Below are positions 27,161 to 38,399 of a DNA stretch of 64,000 nucleotides, piece by piece. Origin of the DNA: Deinococcus piscis (GTDB lineage Bacteria > Deinococcota > Deinococci > Deinococcales > Deinococcaceae); the NCBI RefSeq assembly GCF_014653275.1, contig NZ_BNAL01000008.1:1-64000 (forward strand), in the 5' to 3' direction. Numbering within the stretch: the first letter of the stretch is position 1; each line of letters starts with the position of its first letter. The notes beneath the pieces are model-generated. The model ran no database searches, was not told where the DNA came from, and saw only the letters and a program-made list of their open reading frames with translations. A program made the translations under genes and the position numbers.

Positions 27161-27307
27161 GCGCTGGCCTGCTGGGACCGGCCTAAGCTGAGCTTGAGGC
27201 AGGCTTGGCCCTTTTTTGAGGTTGGGTGAGAGGGAGATGGGCAAAGTCAGGCGCTTCCCAGGCGGACGGGCTGAGGTGGCTGGCCGGGGCGCTACCCTGG
27301 AGGCACG

Positions 27308-28300
27308 ATGACCCACCCTGCTCCCGCCTCCGACCCGGTTCCGCCGCTCGCTCCTTCTCCGACCGGGCCGGGCGTGACGGCCCTTGGCGGCAACCGCGCC
27401 GCGCTCACCATTCTGCTGATTCAGGCCGTGGGTGGCCCGCTGCTGATGACCCGCTTCGGCATGGACACGGTGCTGGCTTTTATCGTGACCATCGGGGTGA
27501 ACCTCACGCTGCTGCTCACGCTGTTCCGGGGCGAGTTCGCTGCGCTGCGGGCCGATTCGCGCTGGCGGACTCCTCCCAGCTGGGGCACGGCGCTGGCCGT
27601 GTTCGCCGTGGCCTTTATCGCTTCGCGGGCCTGGTCAGCTGCGGCGCTGGCCGTGTTCCCGGACCTGCCGGTGCCCGACACCGTGCCCGTGCTGGCCTCG
27701 TCCTCATCGGGGGCGTGGCTGATGGTGCTGACCGGCGGCGTGCTGGTGCCGGTCATCGAAGAAATTGCTTTCCGGGGGCTGATGCTGCGCGGCCACGAGC
27801 GGGCGGCTGGCTTCGGGGTGGCCGCACTGACCACCACCTTTGCCTTTGCACTGGCCCACGGGGTGCCGCTCAGTGTGGCGGGTATCCTGCCGCTGGCTTA
27901 CGCCCTGGCGCGGCTGGCACAGCACACCGGCAGCCTCTGGAACAGCGTGATTGTCCACGTGCTAAACAATGCCCTCGTGCTGGGGCTGGTGGCAGCGCTG
28001 GGCGACCGGCTTCCGCTGGACGAATTGGGTGCCGGAAACAGCGGGGCAGCCCTGAGTGACCTGGGACCGGCGGTGGCCGGAGGTGCCTTCCTGCTGGGTG
28101 CAGGGCTACTCTGGGTGCTGCACCTGTGGCTGACGCCCCGGCCTGACCCGCAGGTGCGCTTGGCTCCGGGGCCGTGGCTCAGCGGCGCTTATGTCCTGAT
28201 CGTGCTGTTTGGCCTGCTGGGCGCGGCCCTGTCTTTTCCTGTGGTGGGAGAGTGGGTGCGCGACCTGATGACGGCCCGTCAGGCCCTGCCGGTCCCTTGA
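27308..28300 (+). CDS. CPBP-family intramembrane metalloprotease
   Basis: 330 residues with about eight membrane helices. The CPBP/Abi (CAAX protease-like) motifs are intact: EEIAFRG (two Glu and Arg), FALAHG (His) and HVLNN (His, Asn). Such proteases process prenylated or membrane peptides and in some bacteria give bacteriocin self-immunity. The Pro-rich first 25 residues are probably cytosolic. The start has GGAGG 4 nt upstream and a TACCCT hexamer at 27293-27298. The 3' end overlaps a convergent small gene by 122 bp. Confidence 0.86.
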   Translation: MTHPAPASDPVPPLAPSPTGPGVTALGGNRAALTILLIQAVGGPLLMTRFGMDTVLAFIVTIGVNLTLLLTLFRGEFAALRADSRWRTPPSWGTALAVFAVAFIASRAWSAAALAVFPDLPVPDTVPVLASSSSGAWLMVLTGGVLVPVIEEIAFRGLMLRGHERAAGFGVAALTTTFAFALAHGVPLSVAGILPLAYALARLAQHTGSLWNSVIVHVLNNALVLGLVAALGDRLPLDELGAGNSGAALSDLGPAVAGGAFLLGAGLLWVLHLWLTPRPDPQVRLAPGPWLSGAYVLIVLFGLLGAALSFPVVGEWVRDLMTARQALPVP

Positions 28301-28541
28301 GCGCCTGGATGTAGGCGTGGGCCGCTGTGAGTGAGGCCCCAGAGTAGTCGCGGTAGCGCTGGACAGCTGCCACTTCCTGACCCTGGCGCAGCAATTCCAG
28401 CAGTTCGGCCCGCTGCTGCGGCGCAATCGGCCTGGGCGGGTCGCTTGGCACCGGCGCTTTGCCGCGCAGAAAGAGCGCCAGCCCCAGGTACACGGCGGCC
28501 AGGACAAGCGCCAGCCCCCAGAACTGCTCCAGGTCACTCAT
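28179..28541 (-). CDS. Small single-pass membrane protein, L7/L12-C-terminus-like segment
   Basis: 120 residues: one N-terminal helix (FWGLALVLAAVYLGLALFL), then an acidic/amphipathic segment (AELLELLRQGQEVAAVQRYRDYSGASLTAAHAYIQAL) reminiscent of the ribosomal L7/L12 C-terminal fold found fused to membrane anchors in other bacteria, then a Pro/Gly-rich tail. AAGGGGG precedes the ATG. It follows the DUF456 gene by 12 bp. The unusual 122-bp overlap with the CPBP gene covers mainly the tail, so the true stop region deserves a check. Confidence 0.6.
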   Translation of the reverse strand: MSDLEQFWGLALVLAAVYLGLALFLRGKAPVPSDPPRPIAPQQRAELLELLRQGQEVAAVQRYRDYSGASLTAAHAYIQALKGPAGPDGPSSGRAPTLPPQEKTGPRPAGQTARSGHKRR

Positions 28542-28553
28542 CTCTAGCCCCCT

Positions 28554-29054
28554 TCAGAACAGGGCCGGACCCTGGCCCCAGAACCGCCACAGCGCCCAGA
28601 GGCCGATGAGCAGATTCAGCACAAACTTGGCTGCCATGCCGGTCAGCAGACCCACCAGCGTGCCGAAAGCGCTGCGGGCGGCTTCGTCTACCGGCTTACG
28701 GACCAGCAGCAGCTCGGCGGCAAAGGCCCCCAGCAGCGGCCCGATCAGGATGCCCAGCGGTGGCAGCAGCAGCCCGATCAGGCTCCCGGCGATGGCTCCC
28801 CACATGGCCTGTTTGCTGCCCCCATAGCGGCCTGCGCCCCAGGCCGTGGCGATGTTGTCGGCAAAGCTGGACACCAGCGTCAGGACGACCAGCACGGCCA
28901 GGAAGATGGCGTCGCCCGTACCGCTGTACCCCTTGATGAATACGCCAGCTGCGCCGCCCACCAGCAGCAGCGCCGTGGCTGGAATGACTGGAATAAAGGT
29001 GCCGACCAGGGCCAGCAACCACAGCACCAGAAAAACGATAAAAGCGAGAGTCAT
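28554..29054 (-). CDS. DUF456 family membrane protein
   Basis: 166 residues, four or five helices, Gly-rich. Signature of DUF456: an early GTFIPVIPATALLLVGG, then SSFADNIATAWGAGRYGGSKQAMWGAIAGSLIGLL and GPLLGAFAAELL. Function unknown throughout the family. A TAAGCT hexamer lies 9 nt before the ATG. It probably forms an operon with the downstream small gene. Confidence 0.86.
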   Translation of the reverse strand: MTLAFIVFLVLWLLALVGTFIPVIPATALLLVGGAAGVFIKGYSGTGDAIFLAVLVVLTLVSSFADNIATAWGAGRYGGSKQAMWGAIAGSLIGLLLPPLGILIGPLLGAFAAELLLVRKPVDEAARSAFGTLVGLLTGMAAKFVLNLLIGLWALWRFWGQGPALF

Positions 29055-29196
29055 ATGCTGAGCAGCTTAGCGGGTCACGCCCTGGCTGGTCATAGGGTCT
29101 GGCCGCCGACATAGCTTCCAGATCTTGTGTAGGTGCCAGAGTTGGCCCGGTGCCGGGTTCCAGGTTGTGCCACAAAAGGTAACGCTGGGCCTGAGC

Positions 29197-29202
29197 TATG
29201 CT
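29197..29202 (+). promoter_or_regulatory. Leaderless -10 element of the thiolase operon
   Basis: TATGCT, 6 nt before the ATG at 29209. It excludes the longer frame from 29125. Confidence 0.6.
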
Positions 29203-29208
29203 GAAGGC

Positions 29209-30387
29209 ATGGCAAAATCTGTGATTGTAGCGGCGTCGCGTACGCCGACTGGCAAGTTTCTGGGTGCGCTTAGCGACGTGAAGGCTGTGGAGCTTGGCAG
29301 CATCACCCTGGCCGAAACCCTGAAGCGCTCGGGCATTGACCCTCAGCTGGTGGAAGAGGTCATCATGGGTCAGGTTGTGCAGGCGGGCAGTGGTCAGGCC
29401 CCCGCCCGCCAGGCCGCCATCATGGCCGGTGTGCCCGATACGGCTGGGGCGCTCACCATCAACAAGGTCTGCGGCTCCGGCCTCAAGTCGGTGATTCTGG
29501 CCGCCCAGAGCATCCGCGCCGGCGACCAGCAGGCGGTGCTGGCCGGCGGAATGGAGTCCATGAGCAACGCGCCCTTCCTGCTGCCCGGTGCCCGCAAAGG
29601 CTACCGCCTGGGCCACAGCGAAGTGATTGACGCCAACATGTTCGACGGTCTGTGGTGCTCCATCAACGACGAAGGCATGGGCACCACCGCCGAGCGCGTG
29701 GCCGAGAAGTATGGCGTCGCCCGTGAGGAGCAAGACGCGTTTGCTACCGCCAGCCACCAAAAAGCCGTGGCCGCCACCGAAGAGGGCCGCTTCCGGGATG
29801 AAATCGTGCCGGTGACGGTGAAGGGCCGCAAGGGTGACACCGTGGTGGACACCGACGAAAGCCCGCGCAGTGACACTTCCGAGGAAACCCTGGCGAAGCT
29901 CAAGCCTGCCTTCAAGCAGGGCGGCACGGTGACTGCGGGCAACGCGCCCGGCCTGAACGACGGTGCAGCCAGCCTGATGGTGGTCAGTGAGGAATTTGCC
30001 CAGGCTCACGGGCTGAAGCCCCTGGCCGAAATCGTGGACTATGCCACCGCTGGACTGGACCCCAAGTGGATCATGATGACCCCGGTGCCCGCCACCCAGC
30101 GGCTGATGGAGAAGCTGGGCATGGACGTGGCCGACGTGGACCTGTGGGAGCTGAACGAAGCCTTTAGCGTGCAGAGCTTGGCTGTGGCCCGTGAGCTGGG
30201 TTTGGACCTGGACCGCGTGAATGTGAACGGCGGCGCGGTGGCGCTGGGGCACCCCATCGGCGCGAGCGGGGCCCGCATCCTGGTTACGCTGCTGCACGCT
30301 CTGGGGCAGCAGGACAAGGAATTCGGCGTGGCGACCCTGTGCATGGGCGGCGGCAACGGCTTGGCGCTCGCGGTCAAGCGGCTATGA
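29209..30387 (+). CDS. Acetyl-CoA C-acetyltransferase (thiolase)
   Basis: 392 residues, normal length. Condenses two acetyl-CoA or cleaves 3-ketoacyl-CoA. Catalytic residues: Cys in [10 protein letters not shown] (about residue 88), His in [13 protein letters not shown], and Cys in LCMGGGNG near the C-terminus. It heads a run of five same-strand genes ending with 3-hydroxybutyryl-CoA dehydrogenase, so the pair can interconvert acetyl-CoA and 3-hydroxybutyryl-CoA for fatty-acid or butanoate metabolism. Its stop overlaps the next gene (ATGA). Confidence 0.95.
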   Translation: MAKSVIVAASRTPTGKFLGALSDVKAVELGSITLAETLKRSGIDPQLVEEVIMGQVVQAGSGQAPARQAAIMAGVPDTAGALTINKVCGSGLKSVILAAQSIRAGDQQAVLAGGMESMSNAPFLLPGARKGYRLGHSEVIDANMFDGLWCSINDEGMGTTAERVAEKYGVAREEQDAFATASHQKAVAATEEGRFRDEIVPVTVKGRKGDTVVDTDESPRSDTSEETLAKLKPAFKQGGTVTAGNAPGLNDGAASLMVVSEEFAQAHGLKPLAEIVDYATAGLDPKWIMMTPVPATQRLMEKLGMDVADVDLWELNEAFSVQSLAVARELGLDLDRVNVNGGAVALGHPIGASGARILVTLLHALGQQDKEFGVATLCMGGGNGLALAVKRL

Positions 30388-30779
30388 GGCAGCAGCTTCT
30401 GTGCGACCGACTCCTGAAGCTTGGCGTACCGCTGGTCCTGTGCCTGATAGCGGCGCAGGCGCAGGCCGCAGCTTTTACGTTCATCACCCCAACCTACCGC
30501 GTGACCGTCACTCCGCAGTGTGCCGAGGGCAGTGTCACGTGTAACGACGTGTCTTACCTGGGCCAGAACCGCAGGACGGGGCAAAGCCTGAGACTGCGTG
30601 GCCGCACAGAGCATGTCCTGTGCGCCGATGGTGTGACTCCCTGCCGCTTCGTGGGCTATGTCTTCCAAAACGGTAGCTACCGGTACGCCATTAATGAAGA
30701 TCAGAGCACCCTGAATATCTGGCGCGGCCACACCCTCATCTGGTCGGAAGTTGGCCAGTGGCAGCAGGAAAGGAACTGA
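30384..30779 (+). CDS. Secreted hypothetical protein in the thiolase operon
   Basis: 131 residues from the ATG at 30384, which overlaps the thiolase TGA. Signal peptide ([17 protein letters not shown]). The mature part has four Cys in two close pairs ([16 protein letters not shown]), suggesting disulfides, and aromatic-rich strands. It resembles small periplasmic proteins of unknown function with the pattern YRVTVTPQC. No catalytic motif seen; why it is coupled to a thiolase is unclear. Confidence 0.75.
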   Translation: MRQQLLCDRLLKLGVPLVLCLIAAQAQAAAFTFITPTYRVTVTPQCAEGSVTCNDVSYLGQNRRTGQSLRLRGRTEHVLCADGVTPCRFVGYVFQNGSYRYAINEDQSTLNIWRGHTLIWSEVGQWQQERN

Positions 30780-30780
30780 A

Positions 30781-31098
30781 ATGACCCAGTCCCCCACCCT
30801 TTGGTTTATCGAAAGCACTTATCTCAAGCCCGCTGAGGAGCTGGCCGCTGTCACCCCGCTGCACCGCGAGTGGCTGGATATTCACTACCGGAGCGGTGTC
30901 TTCATCACTTCTGGCCGCAAGCAGGACGAAACCGGCGGCGTGATTTTTGCCCAGGCCGAGAGCGAGGCGCAACTACGCGAGATCTTCGCCACCGATCCGT
31001 TTGTGAAGCAGGGCTGCTCGGAGTACCGCTACGTGCCTTTTACGCCCGTCAAGCGCGGCAAGACGATTGAGCTGAGTGGTGTGCCGTTGGTGGAGTGA
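30781..31098 (+). CDS. YciI-family protein
   Basis: 105 residues from the ATG 1 bp after the previous stop. YciI-like ferredoxin fold: [21 protein letters not shown] with the conserved His and Asp/Ser positions, and [16 protein letters not shown]. YciI proteins are small putative enzymes of dehydrohalogenation-like or unknown chemistry, often in metabolic operons. The stop overlaps the GTG of the S51 peptidase gene. Confidence 0.85.
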   Translation: MTQSPTLWFIESTYLKPAEELAAVTPLHREWLDIHYRSGVFITSGRKQDETGGVIFAQAESEAQLREIFATDPFVKQGCSEYRYVPFTPVKRGKTIELSGVPLVE

Positions 31099-31700
31099 GT
31101 ATGCGACTACTTCTGACTTCTTTTCAGCATCCGTACATGGCGCAATTCATCGGAGGTAAGCGTGTGGCGTATATCCCGGACGCGGCCCGTTCTTATGGAG
31201 ACGCGCCTTTTGTGCAGACAGAGCGCGAAGGACTGGAGAAGCAAGGCCTAAGACTGGTCAACCTTCCATTGGAACAGACTGATCTGACAACAGTGGAAAC
31301 CACCCTGGAAGCTGTAGATGCGGTCTATATCGCTGGGGGAGAGACCTTCGACCTCCTGCATGTCCTCAAGGCAACAGGGGCAGATAGAGTCATCACCCGG
31401 TTGGTGCAGCAAGGGCTTCCCTATATAGGGTGCAGCGCTGGTTCCATCGTTGCTGGCCCCACTGCTGAGATCGCCAGCCTGATGGATTCTCCAGAGATTG
31501 CGCCGGAATTAAAGGACTACACCGGTCTATGCCTGACGGAATTGGCTGTTGTGCCACATGCGTCTGGGAGTATTCCTCAATTTCCAATTGCCGTGATTGC
31601 TGACACAGTCAGCAGGTATGGCGAGCGCTGGCCTCTGTGTCTGTTGCGTGATGGGCAGGCGCTGTACATAGAAGATGGGCAAACCAAGTTGCTGAGCTGA
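31095..31700 (+). CDS. Peptidase S51 (dipeptidase E-like) protein
   Basis: 201 residues. Class I glutamine-amidotransferase-like serine hydrolase: nucleophile elbow GCSAGSI, preceded by [15 protein letters not shown], and a His in VVPHA. Peptidase E cleaves Asp-X dipeptides. Start could be GTG 31095 (overlapping the previous TGA) or ATG 31101. The gene looks visibly lower in G+C and in third-position GC than its neighbours, and a gap of 40 nt follows it, so it may be a later insertion into the operon. Confidence 0.83.
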   Translation: MSMRLLLTSFQHPYMAQFIGGKRVAYIPDAARSYGDAPFVQTEREGLEKQGLRLVNLPLEQTDLTTVETTLEAVDAVYIAGGETFDLLHVLKATGADRVITRLVQQGLPYIGCSAGSIVAGPTAEIASLMDSPEIAPELKDYTGLCLTELAVVPHASGSIPQFPIAVIADTVSRYGERWPLCLLRDGQALYIEDGQTKLLS

Positions 31701-31740
31701 TAAGAAGGCACAGGAAATTGTTCTAAATGGAGCGACAAAC

Positions 31741-32580
31741 ATGAAATTTGGAGTCATCGGAGCAGGGCAGATGGGCGGCGGTATCGCGCAGGTGGCCGCG
31801 CAAAGTGGGTTTGATGTGGTCGTCCACGACCAGAAGCAGGAGTTTCTGGACCGGGGCCGGGGCGTGATTGAAAAGAGCCTCGGTAAGCTGCACGAAAAAG
31901 GCAAGCTGGCTGACACGCCTGAGCAGGTGCTGGGGCGCATGACTTTTACCACGTCCCTGCAAGACTTTGCCGACTGTGACCTGGTGGTGGAAGCCATCGT
32001 TGAGAACGAAGCGGTCAAGAAGGAACTTTTCAAGCAGTTGGGCGAAATCGTCAAGCTGGAGGGCATCCTGGCCAGCAATACCAGCAGCATTCCCATCACC
32101 GCGCTGGCGACGGCTTCGGGCCGCCCGGAGCGGTTCATCGGGATGCACTTCATGAATCCGGTCCCGCTGATGACACTGGTGGAAGTGATTCGCGGCTACC
32201 AGACAAGCGACGCCACCGCCGAGCTCGTCACCAAGACCGCCGAGAAGATGGGCAAGACACCGCTGAGCTGTAATGATTTTCCCGGTTTCGTGTCCAATCG
32301 CATCCTGATGCCCATGATCAATGAAGCCATCCAGTGCGTCATGGAAGGCGTGGCCGACAAAGAAGCGATTGACGGCATCATGAAACTGGGCATGAATCAC
32401 CCGATGGGGCCGCTCACGCTGGCGGATTTTATCGGCCTGGACACCTGCCTCGCCATCATGGAAGTGCTGCACCAGGGCCTGGGCGACGACAAGTACCGCC
32501 CCAGCCCGCTGCTGCGCAAGATGGTGCAGGCGGGGCTGCTGGGCCGCAAGAGTGGCGAAGGCTTTTACCGCTACAGCTGA
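31741..32580 (+). CDS. 3-hydroxybutyryl-CoA dehydrogenase
   Basis: 279 residues. NAD(P)-dependent oxidation of 3-hydroxybutyryl-CoA to acetoacetyl-CoA, the step next to the thiolase at the head of this cluster. Rossmann motif [17 protein letters not shown] at residues 4-20, SNTSSIPIT, catalytic HFMNPVPLM (His), [11 protein letters not shown], and the C-terminal [16 protein letters not shown] lies 9 nt before the ATG. A strong terminator ends the cluster. It corresponds to hbd/paaH-type genes. Confidence 0.94.
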   Translation: MKFGVIGAGQMGGGIAQVAAQSGFDVVVHDQKQEFLDRGRGVIEKSLGKLHEKGKLADTPEQVLGRMTFTTSLQDFADCDLVVEAIVENEAVKKELFKQLGEIVKLEGILASNTSSIPITALATASGRPERFIGMHFMNPVPLMTLVEVIRGYQTSDATAELVTKTAEKMGKTPLSCNDFPGFVSNRILMPMINEAIQCVMEGVADKEAIDGIMKLGMNHPMGPLTLADFIGLDTCLAIMEVLHQGLGDDKYRPSPLLRKMVQAGLLGRKSGEGFYRYS

Positions 32581-32590
32581 GCGGCAGGCA

Positions 32591-32629
32591 AATCAGGGCG
32601 CGGCAAGCAAAGGCTGCCGCGCCCTGATT
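32591..32629 (+). terminator. Strong terminator hairpin of the thiolase-dehydrogenase cluster
   Basis: Perfect 15-bp arms (32591-32605 and 32615-32629; AATCAGGGCGCGGCA pairs with its complement) around a 9-nt loop, followed by ccttacttct. It lies between convergent genes and can serve both. Confidence 0.85.
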
Positions 32630-32631
32630 CC

Positions 32632-33168
32632 TTACTTCTCTCCGTGCCCAGGCGCGTCCATCTCCTGCAAGCGCCGCACCACGAAAGCGGCGTCTAGCCA
32701 GCGCCCGAACTTGTGCCCGGCCTGCGGCAGCCGCCCCGCTTCGCTGAAGCCGTGCCGCCCGTGAAAGCGCAGGCTGCCGTCGTTCTCGGCGTCCACCACG
32801 CCAATCATCAGGTGGTAGCCCTCGGCAGTGGCCTGTGCAATCAGGGCTTCAAGCAGCCCACCGCCCAAGCCCTGGCCCTGCGCTGCGGGGGACAGATACA
32901 CCGAGTGCTCTACTGTGCGGCTGTAGCCCAGCTTGGGCCGAAAGGGACCGTAGCTGGCCCAGCCGACCACGGCGCCGTCCGCGTCCTCGGCCACCAGTAC
33001 AGGGAAGCCTCCGCGCTGACGCTCAGCGAACCATTCCTCGCGGCTTTGCAGGCTGACCGGGGCGTGGTCATAGGTGGCCGTCGTATGGGTCACGGCGTGG
33101 TTGTAGATGTCCAGAATGGTGGGGAGGTCGGCCGGGACAGCGGGGCGAATGCTTGCGGGGAGGCTCAC
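32632..33168 (-). CDS. GNAT acetyltransferase, phosphinothricin/methionine-sulfoximine type
   Basis: 178 residues. Close to the Pat/YncA/MddA family: [20 protein letters not shown] at the N-terminus, [39 protein letters not shown] and [19 protein letters not shown]. Members acetylate L-methionine sulfoximine, phosphinothricin or methionine analogues. GTG start overlapping the previous stop (GTGA), so it is co-translated with the secreted protein upstream. Confidence 0.9.
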   Translation of the reverse strand: MSLPASIRPAVPADLPTILDIYNHAVTHTTATYDHAPVSLQSREEWFAERQRGGFPVLVAEDADGAVVGWASYGPFRPKLGYSRTVEHSVYLSPAAQGQGLGGGLLEALIAQATAEGYHLMIGVVDAENDGSLRFHGRHGFSEAGRLPQAGHKFGRWLDAAFVVRRLQEMDAPGHGEK

Positions 33169-33647
33169 AAGCCGCAGCCTGTCAGCATGGCGCGTTCACC
33201 ACGGAACTGGACGACTGTGACGGCACTGCCTTCTTTGGCCTTGACCCACACGGCCACCACTTGCTGAGGGGCGTCCAGCATCACTTTGCTGGTATTGCCC
33301 AGTCGCTTGTCTGATTCGGCCACGTTTTTGGTCAGCAACTTTGCAAAGTCCTCCGCTGTTCCAGTGGTGAACTCTGTTTTGGGCAGGACCAAGCCGCCTA
33401 ACGGCATCTCGGGCGCACCGAAGTTGGTACAGGTGCGGCCTGTCAGGGCCTTGGCATAGCGGTTGACAAAATTCACCAGCTCATTGGAGTGAGCAATGTG
33501 CTGAGCAACAGGACCATAGTGTTGGGCCATCAAGGCAGCAAAGGTCGGCTGAGCCTGGGCAGAAGCGGGAGGCGCGAGTAAAGGGGCACCAATCATCACC
33601 AGAGCAGCGGCCCAGATTCTGGGAAGAGTCGTTCGTAAGCGCGGCAT
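33165..33647 (-). CDS. Secreted hypothetical protein
   Basis: 160 residues from the ATG at 33647. Signal peptide RIWAAALVMIGAPLLAPPASAQA; the mature part is alpha/beta with two Cys (TCTNFG and TGCGL at the very end). No family recognised. The start is decided by a good promoter (TTGACA, 17 nt, CATCAT, 6 nt, ATG), which excludes the longer frame to 33722. It forms an operon with the acetyltransferase. Confidence 0.72.
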   Translation of the reverse strand: MPRLRTTLPRIWAAALVMIGAPLLAPPASAQAQPTFAALMAQHYGPVAQHIAHSNELVNFVNRYAKALTGRTCTNFGAPEMPLGGLVLPKTEFTTGTAEDFAKLLTKNVAESDKRLGNTSKVMLDAPQQVVAVWVKAKEGSAVTVVQFRGERAMLTGCGL

Positions 33648-33653
33648 CACCGC

Positions 33654-33682
33654 ATGATGGAGGGGGCACACTGAACTGTCAA
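33654..33682 (-). promoter_or_regulatory. Promoter with consensus -35
   Basis: TTGACA (33677-33682) and CATCAT (33654-33659) on the minus strand with a 17-nt spacer, 6 nt before the ATG at 33647. It is the clearest two-box promoter in the window. Confidence 0.65.
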
Positions 33683-33740
33683 ACAGATTTGCAGTCCGCA
33701 GGCACCTTGCCCAGCTACCCACTCAGCCCATGTACCCACT

Positions 33741-33772
33741 AAAAAAAGCCCCAGCGCGGAGGCTGAGGCTTT
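33741..33772 (-). terminator. Rho-independent terminator of typA
   Basis: On the minus strand GCCTCAGC/GCTGGGGC (one wobble) with a 6-nt loop, followed by TTTTTTT, about 25 nt after the stop. Confidence 0.88.
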
Positions 33773-33796
33773 CTTCTGCTTGGCAAGCGGGCCAGA

Positions 33797-35578
<1,782 letters not shown>

Positions 35579-35824
35579 AAATTTCTCCTCGGTGATGCTT
35601 CTTGCCGTTAGTGCTTTTGTACGGTGCTGTTTTTTCTTGACAGCGCTGCTTCTTAAAAGGGCTGCTTCTTGAATAGGGATCAGGTCTCTAAGCGGAGCCG
35701 CGCAGGCCCAGTCAGCGTGGCGGAGGCACCAAAGAGGCACCAAAAAGACCCGCCTGCGCTGGGGTAGCCGGTAGATGGTCGGCACTCAAAGTCAGCAAGG
35801 CGGGCCACACAGCCTCACAGTGTA
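35579..35824 (-). promoter_or_regulatory. Long 5' leader of typA with direct repeats
   Basis: The first convincing -10 upstream is TACACT at 35819-35824, giving a leader of about 235 nt. It holds a tandem 11-bp repeat (GAGGCACCAAA on the plus strand, 35723-35733 and 35734-35744) and several aagaagca segments nearer the start. The remaining gap up to 36012 holds only the tandem repeat listed next. Confidence 0.4.
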
Positions 35825-35909
35825 GCAAAAGCTCACGCCTGCCGCGTCATTGCGAGGTCAAGGGTGAGCACGGAGTCCTACGAGGGAGTAGAGGTCAAAC
35901 CTGGGGAGG

Positions 35910-35949
35910 TTCGGGTCTGGGAAAATTCGGGCCTGGGAAAGTTCGGGGG
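35910..35949. repeat. Tandem 16-bp repeat, two and a half copies
   Basis: The unit TTCGGGTCTGGGAAAA at 35910 is followed by TTCGGGCCTGGGAAAG at 35926 and a partial copy at 35942. It lies between typA and the DUF1028 gene; nothing else is seen in this gap. Confidence 0.75.
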
Positions 35950-36012
35950 GGAACCCGGTGAGGAGCGCCGCTCAGCTTGAAATGGATACAGCCTGAGCTG
36001 GCGCGGCAGGGC

Positions 36013-36879
36013 TTAGTCTCCCCGGCTCGCCCCAAACTTGCCCTGCAAATACTTCAGGGCCTGCGGGTCGAACTGCCCGCCATCCGCCCAGCGCTCTTCC
36101 AGGTTCTCGGTGCCGTACAGCTCCCAGGTGGCCTGCTCGGTGGCCGCGTCCCAGTCTCCAGTAGGCGGACTCTGGGCGTAGCCTTCACGCTCCAGCACAC
36201 CGCGCAGCCAGGTCAGCTCCTCGGCGCTAAGGGACCGGGTGTCCTCAGGCCGCCCAAACAGCAGGTCGTGGATATCCAGCAGCCGTTCCAGCTCGGTGCA
36301 GGGGTCCAGATGGTCGTCGGCGCGCAGGTTGATCCAGTCGTCGCTCAGGCCACCGTAGCCCCGGCCCTGGCCCGCACACAGCAGCGCCGCCGATTGCCGC
36401 CCCCGCCGGTCTCCGCCCGCCCGGTCACCCGCTTGCAGGGCGGCCAGCAGTCGCCGGGGCAGGGGCTGACCTTCGGCGTCTTGCCAGCTGGTCAGCATGG
36501 CCTGCACCACATCAGGTCCGGTCAGGATGTTGCCCTGAATGGCGTAATCAGGGCCCGTGAGGCCCCCTGCCCAGGCGTGGCAGCCGCTGCCGGTAAAGCT
36601 CAGGCTCTGGCCGCTGGCGCTGACCAGCCCGAATTGCCGCTGGGCATAGTCGGGGTCGCCTTCCTCAAACTGCGCGGCCACGCCTTCAGGGCTCAGGCCC
36701 GCTGCCAGCAGCTCCAGTCCACGGGGGCCAAAGGTGGGATTGGCGTAACTCTGGGTGGCGACGGCCCCCACCCCAAAGCGGACATAGGGCACCACCGCGC
36801 CCACTGCCAGAAACTTGCTGGCGACGGCCACGCCCAGGTCGCCGGTCTGTGGGTCACGGCCCACGATAGAAAAAGTCAT
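36013..36879 (-). CDS. DUF1028 protein with C-terminal peptidoglycan-binding-like region
   Basis: 288 residues. DUF1028 (Ntn-hydrolase-like fold) spans about residues 1-205: [48 protein letters not shown]-terminal extension of about 80 residues ([16 protein letters not shown]...[25 protein letters not shown]) looks like a putative peptidoglycan-binding domain, a known companion in this family. No signal peptide. Function unproven. SD sequence GGAG is present 12 nt upstream; it follows glgC's neighbourhood on the same strand but starts before glgC ends only by reading downstream. Confidence 0.85.
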   Translation of the reverse strand: MTFSIVGRDPQTGDLGVAVASKFLAVGAVVPYVRFGVGAVATQSYANPTFGPRGLELLAAGLSPEGVAAQFEEGDPDYAQRQFGLVSASGQSLSFTGSGCHAWAGGLTGPDYAIQGNILTGPDVVQAMLTSWQDAEGQPLPRRLLAALQAGDRAGGDRRGRQSAALLCAGQGRGYGGLSDDWINLRADDHLDPCTELERLLDIHDLLFGRPEDTRSLSAEELTWLRGVLEREGYAQSPPTGDWDAATEQATWELYGTENLEERWADGGQFDPQALKYLQGKFGASRGD

Positions 36880-36918
36880 AGTCTCGTCTCCTGTGTCGCT
36901 TGACCAACGCCGTGGGCT

Positions 36919-38169
36919 TCAGGTACGGCTGAACTGGTAGCCCTTGGGTACCACCACCACGCCGCCTTCGCTGACCGTAAACCCACGGGCCAGGTCCTCG
37001 GTGTGGTCGTAGCCGATCCGCATGTTCGCGGGAATACACACGTCCTTGTCCACAATCACGCGCCTGAGCTGAGCACCCCGGCCTACCTCAACTCCATCGA
37101 ACAGCACGCACTGCTCGACCAGCGAGTAGGAGTTGACGCGCACGTCGCGGCTGAGCACCGAGTCGCGCACCGTGCCGCCTGAGATGATGACCCCTCCGGC
37201 CAGGATGGAGTTGAATGCCTGCCCTTTGCGGCCTTCCGATTCATGAACGAACTTGGCAGGCGGGCTGAATTCGCTGCTGGTCCGCAGCGGCCATTTGGGG
37301 TTGTACAGCCCAAAATCCGGCTTGACTGACACCAGGTCCATACTGGCCTCAAAGTAGGCATCAATGGTGCCCACGTCACGCCAGTAGGTATTGGGCAGCT
37401 CCTGGCCCGGAATGGGGTTCTGGTGAAAGTCGTAGGCCTGCACATGGTAGTCGCTGCGTAGCGCGTGCGGAATCACGTCCTGCCCGAAGTCGAAGCCCTG
37501 GTCGGTGTCGTTGATTGAGGTGTCCAGCAGTTCCATCAGGGCCTTGCGGCTGAAAATGTAGTTGCCCATGCTGGTCAGCGACAGCTCGGGGTTTTCGGGC
37601 ATACCGGGAGGGTCGGCAGGCTTTTCCATGAACTCCTGAATGCGCCCGGCCCCGTCTACGCCCATCACGCCGAAGCGGTGCGCCTCGCTGCGCGGCATCG
37701 GGTAGGCGGCAATCGAGATGTCGGCTTTGGAATCAATGTGCTTTTGCAGCATGTCTTCCAGGTTCATTTTGTAGATGTGGTCGCCGCTCAGAATCGCCAC
37801 GTAGTCGGCGTCGTAGTCGCGGACCAAGTTCAGGTTCTGATATACCGCGTCGGCGGTGCCCCGGTACCAGGCTGCTCCCAGCTCTTCGTACAGGGTCATC
37901 TGCGCCGGGACCACCGTGATGAAGTAGTCAGGCAAGAAGGTGCCGAAACGCCAGCCGCGCGAGATGTGCTCGGTCAGGCTCTGGGCTTTGTACTGCGTGA
38001 GCACGTATACCGAGAAGATGCCTGAGTTGATCAGGTTGTTGATCGCAAAGTCAATGATGCGGTATTTGCTGGCAAACGGCACCGAGGGCTTGGAGCGCAG
38101 TGAGGTGAGGGGAGCCAGGCGCGAGCCCTGCCCGCCGGCCAGAATCATTCCGAGTACGCGTGGTTTCAT
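36919..38169 (-). CDS. glgC: Glucose-1-phosphate adenylyltransferase
   Basis: 416 residues. Makes ADP-glucose for glycogen synthesis. Nucleotide-binding [16 protein letters not shown] at residues 7-22, [27 protein letters not shown], and the left-handed beta-helix C-domain ([24 protein letters not shown]). AAGGAAG lies 10 nt upstream. Unlike most genes here it has a leader: TAAACT at 38300-38305 gives about 125 nt of 5' UTR. Confidence 0.96.
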   Translation of the reverse strand: MKPRVLGMILAGGQGSRLAPLTSLRSKPSVPFASKYRIIDFAINNLINSGIFSVYVLTQYKAQSLTEHISRGWRFGTFLPDYFITVVPAQMTLYEELGAAWYRGTADAVYQNLNLVRDYDADYVAILSGDHIYKMNLEDMLQKHIDSKADISIAAYPMPRSEAHRFGVMGVDGAGRIQEFMEKPADPPGMPENPELSLTSMGNYIFSRKALMELLDTSINDTDQGFDFGQDVIPHALRSDYHVQAYDFHQNPIPGQELPNTYWRDVGTIDAYFEASMDLVSVKPDFGLYNPKWPLRTSSEFSPPAKFVHESEGRKGQAFNSILAGGVIISGGTVRDSVLSRDVRVNSYSLVEQCVLFDGVEVGRGAQLRRVIVDKDVCIPANMRIGYDHTEDLARGFTVSEGGVVVVPKGYQFSRT

Positions 38170-38299
38170 GTTAGGGACTTCCTTTCGCTGGTCAGTCGTT
38201 GGGTCAAGCCGTCTGCTGGCACCGCCGCTGGCCGCTCAGGTGGGGCGTGACGGAGGGAGCAGGCTCTGGGCCACTTCTGTAAGTGTTTTGTCTGAAATC

Positions 38300-38305
38300 A
38301 GTTTA
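38300..38305 (-). promoter_or_regulatory. Putative -10 element of glgC
   Basis: TAAACT on the minus strand in an AT-richer patch. The remaining part of 38170-38399 shows no gene. Confidence 0.4.
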
Positions 38306-38399
38306 GCGCTGTCCTTGTCCCCCGCGCCGTAAGCGAAGCTGCCTTTACCTATCTCAGAGTGCGCTTGGTCCCAAAGTGAGTGCCCGGCGCATTTCCGAC

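Noticed and set aside
28696..30297. 533-codon minus-strand frame
   Set aside because: Antisense of the thiolase and an off-frame of DUF456; no family features.
35910..35949. CRISPR array
   Set aside because: Two and a half head-to-tail copies without spacers and no cas genes; a simple tandem repeat.
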